Origin: Clostridiales bacterium
GTDB lineage: Bacteria; Bacillota; Clostridia; Oscillospirales; Acutalibacteraceae
NCBI GenBank assembly: GCA_012522615.1
Contig: JAAYKB010000061.1
Span: 1-19,019 of the forward strand
Direction of reading: 5' to 3'
DNA length: 19,019 bases
Part shown: in pieces, positions 6,836-14,506 of the stretch
How the letters are laid out: each line of letters opens with the position of its first letter
How positions within the stretch are numbered: the stretch's first letter is position 1
The notes under the pieces: model-generated
The model's database searches: none
The model's input: the letters and a program-made list of their open reading frames with translations, nothing else
What the model was told of the DNA's origin: nothing
Program-made: the position numbers and the translations under genes

Positions 6836-6959
6836 TAAATATCCGAAGCCTTAAATCAGACATAACAAAAAATATTGATAACAAATCCGGAAGATACACC
6901 GTTTAATCCGTATGCGCACAAGGATGAATACCAGATAAAACTCCGAATAATCGACATAG

Positions 6960-6990
6960 AAAAAAGAGCGCCGAAAAACGCCCCTTTTTA
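6960..6990 (-). terminator. Terminator downstream of the mreB-like gene
   Basis: On the minus strand AAAAAGGGGCG pairs fully with CGCTCTTTTTT (11 pairs, two G-U) around TTTTTCGG. The 3' arm ends in a T run. It begins 18 nt after the mreB-like stop codon. The shape works in both directions, though nothing is transcribed towards it on the plus strand. Confidence 0.8.
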
Positions 6991-7007
6991 TCTGTGTCCT
7001 ATATCCT

Positions 7008-8048
7008 TTAAAGATTCGCCGAGTCTGACAGCGGAAAGCTGAACTGCCCGATATCGTAGGCGCCTGTAAACATCATCCCAATATATTTAAGCGATTTTCC
7101 CGTGCCGACCGCAACACAATCCATAGGGTTTTCCGCAACGTAGCAGTCGACCCCGGTAAATCTGGTAATGGCTTCCGCCATCCCGTTAAGCATGGCGCCG
7201 CCGCCGACCAGACATATCCCCTCCGACATAATATCGCCGGCAAGCTCGGGAGACGTTGTTTCAAGCACCTGCTGAATTGCAGAGAGGATTTCCCGGATTG
7301 GGTCACTGATTGCTTCATAAATTTCTGAAGAACTAACCGTCTGGATGCAGGGGAGCCCGCTTACCGCATTACGCCCTTTGACATCAACCTTCCTGTCAAA
7401 CCTTGTCGGCAACGCGCAGCCTATTGATATTTTAACCTGCTCCGCCGTCAAAAGCCCGATAATATGATTATAACGGTTATGTAAATACCTCAATATGGCT
7501 TCATCCAAATCATTGCCGCCTACGCGGACAGAAAGAGAGGATGCGATGCCATTTAATGACAGCCCGGCAATATCGGTTGTACCGGCACCGATATTTACTA
7601 CCATCGAGCCATGGGGTTGTTCTATTGAAATACCAGCCCCGATGGCAGAAGCCACCGATTCCTCAATCAGTATTACACGGCGGGTACCCGATGCCAGAAC
7701 AGCCTGAACCACCGAACGCTGTTCAACCTCGGTTATGCTTGACGGTATACTGACAGCAGCTCTCGGTTTTATCACCTTATAGGCACACACCCGCCTGACG
7801 AAGGCACGCAGCATCTGCTCGGCATAATCGTATTCGGAAATAACACCTCTTGAAAGGGGGCGAACGGCATATATGGAATCGGGAGTCCTCCCAAGCATAG
7901 TATACGCATCCTGTCCACAGGCAATCATCTGCTCGGTCTGTTTATCCACTGCAATAACAGAGGGTTCACGCAGCAGCACTCCCTGTCCCGGAACATATAT
8001 CGTAACATTGGCAGTGCCCAAATCGATACCAAGGCTGATACCAGGCAT
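7008..8048 (-). CDS. mreB: MreB/Mbl-like actin homologue
   Basis: A 346-aa actin-fold protein. Phosphate-1 motif is SLGIDLGTANVTIYV (residues 5-19), followed by REPSVIAVD. The connect/phosphate-2 region reads IEESVASAIGAG (128-139) and VVNIGAGTTDIAGLSL (150-165), and the adenosine motif LVGGGAMLNGM is near residue 280. MreB filaments guide cell-wall synthesis on the inner membrane face. The copy is divergent: typical MreB has VVDIGGGTTE and IEEPMAAAIGAG, whereas here Asp is replaced by Asn152 and Pro by Ser. No mreC or mreD adjoins it; comF lies 80 nt upstream and rlmH beyond. The ATG follows a clear ACGGAGG site. It may be a specialised paralogue and not the main MreB. Confidence 0.9.
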   Translation of the reverse strand: MPGISLGIDLGTANVTIYVPGQGVLLREPSVIAVDKQTEQMIACGQDAYTMLGRTPDSIYAVRPLSRGVISEYDYAEQMLRAFVRRVCAYKVIKPRAAVSIPSSITEVEQRSVVQAVLASGTRRVILIEESVASAIGAGISIEQPHGSMVVNIGAGTTDIAGLSLNGIASSLSVRVGGNDLDEAILRYLHNRYNHIIGLLTAEQVKISIGCALPTRFDRKVDVKGRNAVSGLPCIQTVSSSEIYEAISDPIREILSAIQQVLETTSPELAGDIMSEGICLVGGGAMLNGMAEAITRFTGVDCYVAENPMDCVAVGTGKSLKYIGMMFTGAYDIGQFSFPLSDSANL

Positions 8049-8128
8049 AGACGACCTCCGTTCTTTAAGACTTAATTGCTGTTATGGTATATTCCGACAG
8101 GATATTCGCTACACTTAAGTATATAATA

Positions 8129-8848
8129 TCATGAATCGTCTGGCAAGCGGGAAGCTGTGGCAGTCACCGCGTATACATATTTTGCGCCGTAAAGCTTCAG
8201 CATTTTTGCACATTCATCAAGCGTCGCCCCCGTGGTTACGGTATCATCGACCAGCAATACATTAAAGCCTGATTCCATACTTTCTATATCCTGTAACGCC
8301 ACATCAAAAACCCCGAGAACATTGCCGCTTCTGCGAAAGGCGGGCAGTTCACGCTGAGGGATTGTTTCACACTGCTTTATAAGCAAATCACGATATGTAA
8401 TCCCTAAAAGGCTTGACAGCCGTTTTGCCAGCAAAACACTCTGGTTGTATTTTCTCGCTTTTTGTACCGATAGGCTAAGCGGCACGGCAGTCACACAGTC
8501 GAATTTTACGGTTCGATATTCTCTTATCACCGTCTGCTCCATAGCAAGCGCGAACATCTCGGCGACATATTCCTTACCGCCGAATTTAAGCCTGTGCAAC
8601 GCAGATTTTGCCGCCCCGCTGTAATAAAACGGGGCAACACAGCGATCGGTATGCCTTTTATGTCTTCCGCAGCCGCATTCTCCGTCCCCCCTCCCACACA
8701 TGGGACATACCGGTGGGGTAATTCTATGCAATTCGGGGCGGCAGGCTTCACAGACAACACTGCCGCAGGCAACCGGTTTCCCGCAGCAACAGCACCGTTC
8801 CGGATATATAAACGCCAATACCCGCTCCAAAATACTGCGCTTAACCAC
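8129..8848 (-). CDS. comF: ComF family phosphoribosyltransferase-fold protein
   Basis: A 239-aa protein with an N-terminal Cys-rich zinc-ribbon (about residues 18-61: CCCCGKPVACGSVVCEAC, then CPMCG and CGCG). The C-terminal type I PRTase domain has RKYNQSVLLAKRL and the PRPP loop VLLVDDTVTTGATL (about 197-210). ComF proteins are needed for DNA uptake in competent bacteria, at the step of single-stranded DNA entering the cytoplasm, but are also widespread in strains without known competence. I prefer the GTG at 8846-8848, 7 nt from AGGGGG, over the TTG one codon upstream. It lies 49 nt after rlmH in the same direction. Confidence 0.92.
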   Translation of the reverse strand: MVKRSILERVLAFIYPERCCCCGKPVACGSVVCEACRPELHRITPPVCPMCGRGDGECGCGRHKRHTDRCVAPFYYSGAAKSALHRLKFGGKEYVAEMFALAMEQTVIREYRTVKFDCVTAVPLSLSVQKARKYNQSVLLAKRLSSLLGITYRDLLIKQCETIPQRELPAFRRSGNVLGVFDVALQDIESMESGFNVLLVDDTVTTGATLDECAKMLKLYGAKYVYAVTATASRLPDDS

Positions 8849-8897
8849 CAAGCGACCCCCTTTACAGCGGTTTGTCCAGCATTACATAATCATTTTT

Positions 8898-9380
8898 TTA
8901 TTTGTGATATTTTCCTCCGGAGGATATCTGGAAAGCGCGATAAATCTGCTCCAGCAGCATGACCCTTGCAAGCTGATGCGGAAAGGTCATGGGCGACATG
9001 GACAGCCTAAGGTCCGAGGAAGTCTTAACCTCTTCGGAAAGACCCCATGACCCGCCGATATAGAAAGTGACATCCCCCCGACCGGCCAATGCCAGCCCGT
9101 CCAGATATTGTGCGAGCTTTTGGGACGACATCATTTTCCCCTCAATACACAAGGCAACACGAATACTGCCGGGCGGGGTCTTTTCAAGCAGTCTGCGCCC
9201 CTCGGCGGCTATTCCGTTATCAATTTCCGCCTGAGACGGCCTTTCCGGAAGCCGTTTCTCATCGACCTCTGCAATCGAAAGCCTGCAAAAACCCCCAAGC
9301 CGTTTTTGATACTCCATGCAGGCGTCGCGCAGATAGGCTTCTTTCAGCTTTCCGACGCAAGCGACGGTGACATTTCTCAA
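8898..9380 (-). CDS. rlmH: 23S rRNA pseudouridine-1915 N3-methyltransferase RlmH
   Basis: A 160-aa SPOUT-class methyltransferase acting on pseudouridine 1915 of 23S rRNA in the assembled 70S ribosome. It opens MRNVTVACVGKLKEAYLRDA and has the SAM-binding trefoil knot: FYIGGSWGLSEEV (residues 106-118) and SMSPMTFPHQLARVMLLEQI (128-147), ending GGKYHK. These are near-invariant in the family, and the length is typical. The start is TTG at 9378-9380, with AAAGGG 10 nt upstream. It follows walJ by 37 nt, a neighbourhood also known in other Firmicutes. Confidence 0.97.
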   Translation of the reverse strand: MRNVTVACVGKLKEAYLRDACMEYQKRLGGFCRLSIAEVDEKRLPERPSQAEIDNGIAAEGRRLLEKTPPGSIRVALCIEGKMMSSQKLAQYLDGLALAGRGDVTFYIGGSWGLSEEVKTSSDLRLSMSPMTFPHQLARVMLLEQIYRAFQISSGGKYHK

Positions 9381-9417
9381 TATGTTTCATCCCTTTCAGC
9401 CATCGGGAAGTTTTATG

Positions 9418-10209
9418 CTAGAATACGGTTACCGGTTCGGTTGCGGTTCTCGGCGCAATTGAAAGGATAAAGTCCCGATTTTGAACAAATCCGGCATTAC
9501 AAAGCGCCCTTAACGCTGTGCTGTACGCCAGCTCCGGCAGATTGTTTTCCCTGCTGAGATGCCCCAAGAAAAATCGCGTCATACCTTCGCTCGCCAGATT
9601 CGGCAACTCGGCGGCACAGCAATCGTTTGACAGATGGCCGGTGTCGCAAAGTATTCGATTTTTAAGAAAATAAGGATAATTTCCGCTTTTCAGCATCTGA
9701 ACATCATGGTTTGATTCTATAAGAGCAAGATCACATCCGCACAGGGCGCTTCGTACCTCGTCCGTCATACATCCGGTATCGGTTGCAACGGCTATGGTTC
9801 TTCCGTCACCCGTTTGAATACGAAACCCCATACTTTCGCGGCTGTCATGAGAGGTATGAAAGCCCGTAACCATCAAATCGGCTGCCGCAATCCCACTGGC
9901 TGATATTACGTCAAGCCCATTTTCCTGAATAGCCATCCCGCTGCCGATAATGGCGGCTATCGTTCCCTCGGAAGCATATACCTTGTATCCGTATTTTTTA
10001 ACCAGAACGCGAAGGCCGGATATATGATCCGAATGCTCATGCGTTACAAAAATCGCAGCAATTGAAGAAGGGTTTATATCTCTCTCCAACAGGGCATTTT
10101 CAATCCGCCGGGCGCTCACTCCCGCATCGATAAGTATCCCGCCCGCCGAGGTTCCTATATATGTACAATTCCCGCTGCTGCCGCTGAAAAGCGGGCAAAA
10201 CCGCGCCAT
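9418..10209 (-). CDS. walJ: WalJ/YycJ family metallo-beta-lactamase-fold hydrolase
   Basis: A 263-aa protein whose start MARFCPLFSGSSGNCTYIGT is diagnostic for the YycJ/WalJ group. The metal-binding HEHSDH lies at residues 57-62, with further ligands in GFHTSHDS, AVATDTG, LALIESNHD and GHLS. The family resembles double-strand DNA 5'-exonucleases; in Bacillus the gene sits in the walRK operon and its product affects coordination of DNA replication with division. Here no walRK genes are near; rlmH follows. A strong AAGGGAGGAA site lies 7 nt before the ATG, and a terminator hairpin lies immediately upstream of that. Confidence 0.95.
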   Translation of the reverse strand: MARFCPLFSGSSGNCTYIGTSAGGILIDAGVSARRIENALLERDINPSSIAAIFVTHEHSDHISGLRVLVKKYGYKVYASEGTIAAIIGSGMAIQENGLDVISASGIAAADLMVTGFHTSHDSRESMGFRIQTGDGRTIAVATDTGCMTDEVRSALCGCDLALIESNHDVQMLKSGNYPYFLKNRILCDTGHLSNDCCAAELPNLASEGMTRFFLGHLSRENNLPELAYSTALRALCNAGFVQNRDFILSIAPRTATEPVTVF

Positions 10210-10230
10210 TGAAGTTCCTCCCTTTTTAGC

Positions 10231-10268
10231 AAAAAAGACTGTTGCAACCGATTATCTCTGCAACAGTC
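10231..10268 (-). terminator. Strong terminator between murA and walJ
   Basis: GACTGTTGCA (10237-10246) and TGCAACAGTC (10259-10268) form a perfect 10-bp stem with a 12-nt loop. On the minus strand it is followed by six Ts (10231-10236). It lies 58 nt after the murA stop and 21 nt before the walJ start. No convincing promoter lies between it and walJ. Confidence 0.88.
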
Positions 10269-10326
10269 CATATAATCTGTTTTATAATCTTCGCGATTGA
10301 CTCAAGTTTTATGAAAAATCAATACC

Positions 10327-11613
10327 CTAAAGGGCATGGCTTACCAGATTATTTGGTACCACAATTCTGCGTATATCGGCTCCCAGATTGGCTAGTTTAT
10401 CGACTATATCCTCGTAACCGCGTTCAATATGATGTATTTCCTCAATATCCGTAACGCCCCGAGCGGCAAGGCCGGCAATCACCATCGCAATTCCGCCCCT
10501 GAGATCGGTTGCCTTAACAGGCGCGCCGGTAAGAAAATCGATCCCCTGAAATACCGCGACCTTGCCGTCCACCTGTACCTGAACACCCATACGGCGCAGT
10601 TCGTCCACATAACGGAAGCGGTTATCCCAAACACTTTCGGTCAGAATGCTCGCTCCGTCCGCCATCGATAGAAGGACTGAAATCTGAGGCTGCATATCTG
10701 TGGGGAACCCGGGATGGGGCATGGTCTTGACATTGCAGTGAATCAGCTGACCCGATCTGTAAACACGAAGCGAATCGTCATATTCTTCTATGACAACCCC
10801 CATTTCCTGCATCTTTGCGGTGACAGACTCCAGATGCTTGGGAATCACATTGTGGATAATAATATCCCCGCCGGTAGCGGCGGCGGCAGCCATATAGGTT
10901 CCGGCTTCAATTTGATCCGGAATTATCGAATATGTGGTTGCATGGAGCAGATCTACGCCGCAGACCTTGATAACATCGGTTCCCGCCCCGCGTATATCGG
11001 CTCCGGCCGAGTTCAGGAAGTTTGCTAGGTCGACAATATGCGGTTCCTTCGCTGCGTTTTCGATAATGGTCAAGCCGCGTGATTTTACGGCGGCAAGTAT
11101 AGCGTTTACGGTGGCTCCGACAGACACGATATCCAGATAGATAGAGTTTCCGACCAAGCGATTGGCAACAACCTCTATCATACCGCTTTCCATCGGAGAG
11201 ACCGAAGCTCCGAGGGATGTAAAGGCCTTAAGATGCTGGTCGATGGGACGAACTCCGAAATTGCATCCTCCCGGCATGGAAACCCTTGCAATCCCGAAGC
11301 GCCCGAGCAAAGCGCCGATAAAATAATATGACGCCCGCATATGTCTTGCGAGATCGTGGGGTACGGTGTGGATTCTCAAAGAGCTGTTATCGATTTCAAC
11401 GGTATTTTTATTTATATAGCGAATCTGTGAGCCTAAGGACTTAAGGATTTTTAAGGTTGTCGATACATCGGAAATGTTCGGTATATTTTCAAGACGGCAA
11501 ACACCGTCAACAAGTACTGTAGCAGGAAGAATCGCTACGGCTGCGTTTTTTGCTCCGCTTATTTCCACTTCGCCGGATAGACGCTTACCGCCGCAGATTT
11601 GAAATTTTTCCAA
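10327..11613 (-). CDS. murA: UDP-N-acetylglucosamine 1-carboxyvinyltransferase MurA
   Basis: This cytoplasmic enzyme transfers enolpyruvate from PEP to UDP-GlcNAc, the first committed step of peptidoglycan synthesis. The 428-aa product from the TTG at 11611-11613 reads MEKFQICGGKRLSGEVEISG, aligning with the normal family start; GAGGAG lies 8 nt upstream. An in-frame GTG at 11620-11622 overlaps that ribosome site and is less likely. Catalytic residues are present: K22 and N23, C117 in PGGCNFGVRPIDQH (the fosfomycin-reactive Cys, C115 in E. coli) and the Asp in HPGFPTDMQPQ. It has its own promoter and a strong terminator. It is divergent from cobO. Confidence 0.97.
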   Translation of the reverse strand: MEKFQICGGKRLSGEVEISGAKNAAVAILPATVLVDGVCRLENIPNISDVSTTLKILKSLGSQIRYINKNTVEIDNSSLRIHTVPHDLARHMRASYYFIGALLGRFGIARVSMPGGCNFGVRPIDQHLKAFTSLGASVSPMESGMIEVVANRLVGNSIYLDIVSVGATVNAILAAVKSRGLTIIENAAKEPHIVDLANFLNSAGADIRGAGTDVIKVCGVDLLHATTYSIIPDQIEAGTYMAAAAATGGDIIIHNVIPKHLESVTAKMQEMGVVIEEYDDSLRVYRSGQLIHCNVKTMPHPGFPTDMQPQISVLLSMADGASILTESVWDNRFRYVDELRRMGVQVQVDGKVAVFQGIDFLTGAPVKATDLRGGIAMVIAGLAARGVTDIEEIHHIERGYEDIVDKLANLGADIRRIVVPNNLVSHAL

Positions 11614-11645
11614 TCGACCCACTCCTCTAGAAATCTAACATTTCT

Positions 11646-11674
11646 ATTATATCACTTATTTTTCAAAATTCCAA
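11646..11674 (-). promoter_or_regulatory. murA promoter
   Basis: Minus-strand TATAAT at 11646-11651 and TTGGAA at 11669-11674 are separated by 17 nt. The predicted start near 11639 leaves a leader of about 25 nt before the TTG start. Confidence 0.75.
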
Positions 11675-11738
11675 CCCTAATTGTAGCATTCCGGCTGTTT
11701 TTATTTACAATGAATTTTATAATAATTATGTTATTAAA

Positions 11739-11767
11739 TTGCCATTTTTAATCCTTGATGATATACT
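11739..11767 (+). promoter_or_regulatory. cobO promoter
   Basis: TTGCCA at 11739-11744 and TATACT at 11762-11767 are separated by 17 nt. The predicted start near 11774 leaves a leader of about 55 nt, too short for a cobalamin riboswitch, and no B12 box is seen. Confidence 0.65.
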
Positions 11768-11828
11768 GATTTTTATAGCATAAACAGAAATAAAATGCAG
11801 ATTTTGTCGTTAAATAGAGGAGATTCGT

Positions 11829-12350
11829 ATGGAGCGCGGTTTGGTACATCTATACTGTGGCGACGGGAAAGGGAAAACAACGGCGGCAATAGGATTGGCT
11901 GTACGTGCCGCCGGGAGGGGACTTCGGGTCGGTATAGCCCAGTTTTTAAAGTCAGGCGATTCCGGAGAGCTTTTGATACTATCCGGTCTTGAAATGGTGC
12001 GCATTTTTCCGTTTTTGAAAGATGTCAAATTCACCTTTGCCATGTCGGAAGACGAGCGCCGGACAGCAAGGGAGTTTTATACAGGCTTGCTAGAAAAAAT
12101 TAAAAACCTGTCTTCGGAATTTGATTTTATACTATTGGACGAAGCGGTCTCGGCAGTCACCGAGTCCTTTATCGAACTGGCAAGCCTGCTGGAATTTATC
12201 AAAAACCGCCCTTCGGGGCTTGAGATGGTGATTACCGGGCGCAACCCGCCCGAGGAGTTGATAAACGCCGCCGATTATATCAGTGAGATACGCTGTGCAA
12301 AGCATCCCTACCAAAAGGGTATCGGAGCGCGTAAAGGAATCGAATGGTAA
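11829..12350 (+). CDS. cobO: Cob(I)yrinic acid a,c-diamide adenosyltransferase (CobA/CobO/BtuR type)
   Basis: A 173-aa P-loop enzyme that transfers the 5'-deoxyadenosyl group of ATP to the cobalt of corrinoids, giving the adenosylcobalamin form. The Walker A GDGKGKTTAA at residues 11-20 is followed by FDFILLDEAVSAV (Walker B-like) and the family C-terminus TGRNPPEELINAADYISEIR...KHPYQKGIGARKGIEW. The ATG is preceded by AGAGGAG. It is the only plus-strand gene in the right three quarters of the window and no other corrinoid gene is near, which fits a stand-alone salvage role. Known relatives include both biosynthetic and salvage enzymes, so the preferred corrinoid is uncertain. Confidence 0.95.
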   Translation: MERGLVHLYCGDGKGKTTAAIGLAVRAAGRGLRVGIAQFLKSGDSGELLILSGLEMVRIFPFLKDVKFTFAMSEDERRTAREFYTGLLEKIKNLSSEFDFILLDEAVSAVTESFIELASLLEFIKNRPSGLEMVITGRNPPEELINAADYISEIRCAKHPYQKGIGARKGIEW

Positions 12351-12361
12351 ATAGTGTTTTC

Positions 12362-12404
12362 AAAGCCCGGACGGAGCAAGCCGCCTGCCCTTCCGGGCTT
12401 TTTT
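12362..12404. terminator. Bidirectional terminator between convergent cobO and mltG
   Basis: AAAGCCCGGA (12362-12371) pairs with TCCGGGCTTT (12392-12401), a perfect 10-bp stem with a 20-nt loop that can itself fold. It has a T run to 12404 on the plus strand and AAAGCCC/TTTG symmetry for the minus strand. It ends cobO and probably the long thyX-mltG unit. Confidence 0.85.
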
Positions 12405-12411
12405 ACGGAAT

Positions 12412-13830
12412 CTAACCATTATCGGCATAGATTCCGATATTGTTCCTTCTACACCACGCTTCATGCTCGGCGAGGGTTTTTGAGAAATGAGTTTCACCGG
12501 TTTTCATGTTGGTGGCGAAAAAGTAACAGTTCTTTAATGAAGAGTCGTCCGAAGGGTCTATTGCCGCCTTGATAGCCTCAAGGCCGGGATTGTTGATGGG
12601 CCCGATCGGCAGCCCCTTGCGCTTATAGGTATCATAATCAAGATTCTCAACCCTTTGACCGCCTACCGGCGGGGTTATCAGATCAACATACCTCTGGGTC
12701 GAATCGCACTCGAGCTTTGGAAAAAGATTCGGGTTGTTCAGTCTGTTATGAATCACGCGGGATACGCCGTACATATCCTTGGTCTTGGCTGCCTCCCACT
12801 GAATTATTGAAGCCAGTATAATCGTATCGTTCAGGGTCATGTCCTTGGCCTTAATCTTGGCTCTTAAGGTGGCGTCCACCCGGTTATTAAAGGCGTCAAA
12901 AAACTTTCTGACTACCGCTTTTCCGGAGCTACCGACATAAAATTCATAGCTGTCCGGGAAAATATATCCTTCATATTTGCGGTAACGTCCCTTGTAGGCT
13001 TCGCCCTCGGGAATCTCTTTCAGGAAATCATAGTCAAATTCATCATTGTCCAGCGACAGCAAAAACTCGGTGGCCGAACAGACGTCATTTTTTTCAAGCT
13101 TTTTTGCAATCTCATCGATCGTGCTCCCTTCCGGGAACATGACCTTTACCGTTTTGCGCTCTGTTATCCTCAGTATGTTTATAATCTCTCTGTAACCCAT
13201 ATCGGGCGACAGCGAGGCCTCATCCTGCGGTTTAATATTGTCGGCGGCGCCCGTTAATTTGCAGTACAGCTCAAACATGAACGGCTGCTCGATAACCCCG
13301 GCTTTCTTGAGCTCCTTGGCCACTTGGGAAATATCCTTGGCCTGTTCAGATGTCAGCGTAACGGGCACCTTTATGTCGGAACGGAAAAGGCCGGTCATGT
13401 CAAGCGCCCCGACAATGAGGTAATATGCCAGAAAACCCGAGACGGCAAGTACGATAATGGCATAAATCACCCCGCGGATACATCCGGCAACGCCTGATTT
13501 TTGCTTTTTGGGTTTGCTTTGGCTATCCGCCTCTGTTTTTTCGGATATCAAGCCTTCGGGCTGCACCCCGACCGCAGGGTTATCCTGACTTGCGGCATGG
13601 TCGGGCGTGTTCTCGCCCTCTCCGCTGTCCTCGGAAATATCATCGGCTATTTCATCATCAATATCGAGCTGCAGCTTAAATTCGGACACCTTGTTTTTAC
13701 GCTCTTCGCTGAGCTTTTTTGCAGTCTGCTCGTCAACCGTAAAAAGCTGTCTTTCGGTATCCTCCTTATGAATTTTCGCCTGCTTTTCAGCCTCAATATC
13801 ATTGAGAATCTTGTCAATATCATCAGGCAT
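12412..13830 (-). CDS. mltG: Endolytic murein transglycosylase MltG (YceG-like)
   Basis: A 472-aa membrane-bound lytic transglycosylase that cleaves nascent glycan strands. Residues 1-115 are a charged cytoplasmic tail rich in Asp, Glu and Lys, longer than in E. coli. One membrane helix follows at about 119-142 (IRGVIYAIIVLAVSGFLAYY), then the extracytoplasmic domains. Visible hallmarks are VMFPEGSTIDEIAKKL (LysM-like part), EGYIFPDSYEF, ILASIIQWEAA (338-348), RVIHNRLN, GLPIGPINNPGLEAI and YFFATNMKTGETHFSKT. The active-site motif, usually ASIVEKE, reads ASIIQWE, so the first Glu is Gln344 and the second is E346. The gene ends the thyX operon, with the ATG after an AAGGAAGG site. Confidence 0.95.
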   Translation of the reverse strand: MPDDIDKILNDIEAEKQAKIHKEDTERQLFTVDEQTAKKLSEERKNKVSEFKLQLDIDDEIADDISEDSGEGENTPDHAASQDNPAVGVQPEGLISEKTEADSQSKPKKQKSGVAGCIRGVIYAIIVLAVSGFLAYYLIVGALDMTGLFRSDIKVPVTLTSEQAKDISQVAKELKKAGVIEQPFMFELYCKLTGAADNIKPQDEASLSPDMGYREIINILRITERKTVKVMFPEGSTIDEIAKKLEKNDVCSATEFLLSLDNDEFDYDFLKEIPEGEAYKGRYRKYEGYIFPDSYEFYVGSSGKAVVRKFFDAFNNRVDATLRAKIKAKDMTLNDTIILASIIQWEAAKTKDMYGVSRVIHNRLNNPNLFPKLECDSTQRYVDLITPPVGGQRVENLDYDTYKRKGLPIGPINNPGLEAIKAAIDPSDDSSLKNCYFFATNMKTGETHFSKTLAEHEAWCRRNNIGIYADNG

Positions 13831-13868
13831 AAAGAGTTTCCTTCCTTTCCGCCGTCAGGTTCAACCCG

Positions 13869-14456
13869 TCATCTTCGGGAGGTGCGCCGCAAAAAGCTGT
13901 CGGTTACGATAAGCTCGACAGGACGGTCAAAGCGTCCGTGCGGCAGGCTCGGGCGCACACAGTTACTGTATGCGATACCCACGATGGTACCGTTATAGTC
14001 TTCAAGAAACCGATCGTAATAACCTTTCCCGTAACCCAGACGATACCCTTTCCAATCATAGCACAAAGCCGGCACAAGGCACAAGCTGTTTGTGAAATTT
14101 ATCACCTTCTTGCATACCTCGGGGTCGGGTTCAAGAACCCCGAAGGTTCCGGGTGACAGCTCGCTTATACTGCTGATGCGGTAAAACTCAATATTGCGGG
14201 TGCCTTCAACGCATCTCGGCACGGCGACGGTCTTTCCCTCGGCCAGCGCCATGTCAATCAGAGGGAGGGTATCAATCTCTGTTTTTGTGGAGACATAGGT
14301 AAGAAGCAGTCGGCTTTTACCGTATTGCCAAAGACCTGTTACCCGCCGGATTATCTCGCGGTCAAGCTCGGCTTTCCGCTCCTGTGAAAGCTGCTGCCTT
14401 AAATTTTTATAATACTCGCGAAGCCTTGCCTTGATCGGTCTTATATCCTCTCTCAT
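13869..14456 (-). CDS. 5-formyltetrahydrofolate cyclo-ligase
   Basis: A 195-aa cytoplasmic enzyme that converts 5-formyl-THF to 5,10-methenyl-THF with ATP. It opens MREDIRPIKARLREYYKNLR. Family motifs are TYVSTKTEIDTLPL, VAVPRC (substrate side), GVLEPDPEVC and the nucleotide-binding GYRLGYGKGYYDRFL near residues 143-157. I choose the ATG at 14454-14456 with GGAAAGGG about 11 nt upstream; an in-frame GTG at 14475-14477 lies at that ribosome site. It shares the operon with thyX, which consumes methylene-THF, so folate recycling and dTMP supply are linked. Confidence 0.95.
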   Translation of the reverse strand: MREDIRPIKARLREYYKNLRQQLSQERKAELDREIIRRVTGLWQYGKSRLLLTYVSTKTEIDTLPLIDMALAEGKTVAVPRCVEGTRNIEFYRISSISELSPGTFGVLEPDPEVCKKVINFTNSLCLVPALCYDWKGYRLGYGKGYYDRFLEDYNGTIVGIAYSNCVRPSLPHGRFDRPVELIVTDSFLRRTSRR

Positions 14457-14506
14457 AAAACGGCTATCCCTTTCCACGCCTCAAAGCCGGTAATACTGTT
14501 ATTTGC

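Noticed and set aside
11614..11828. Cobalamin riboswitch upstream of cobO
   Set aside because: The leader after the predicted start is about 55 nt and lacks a B12 box.
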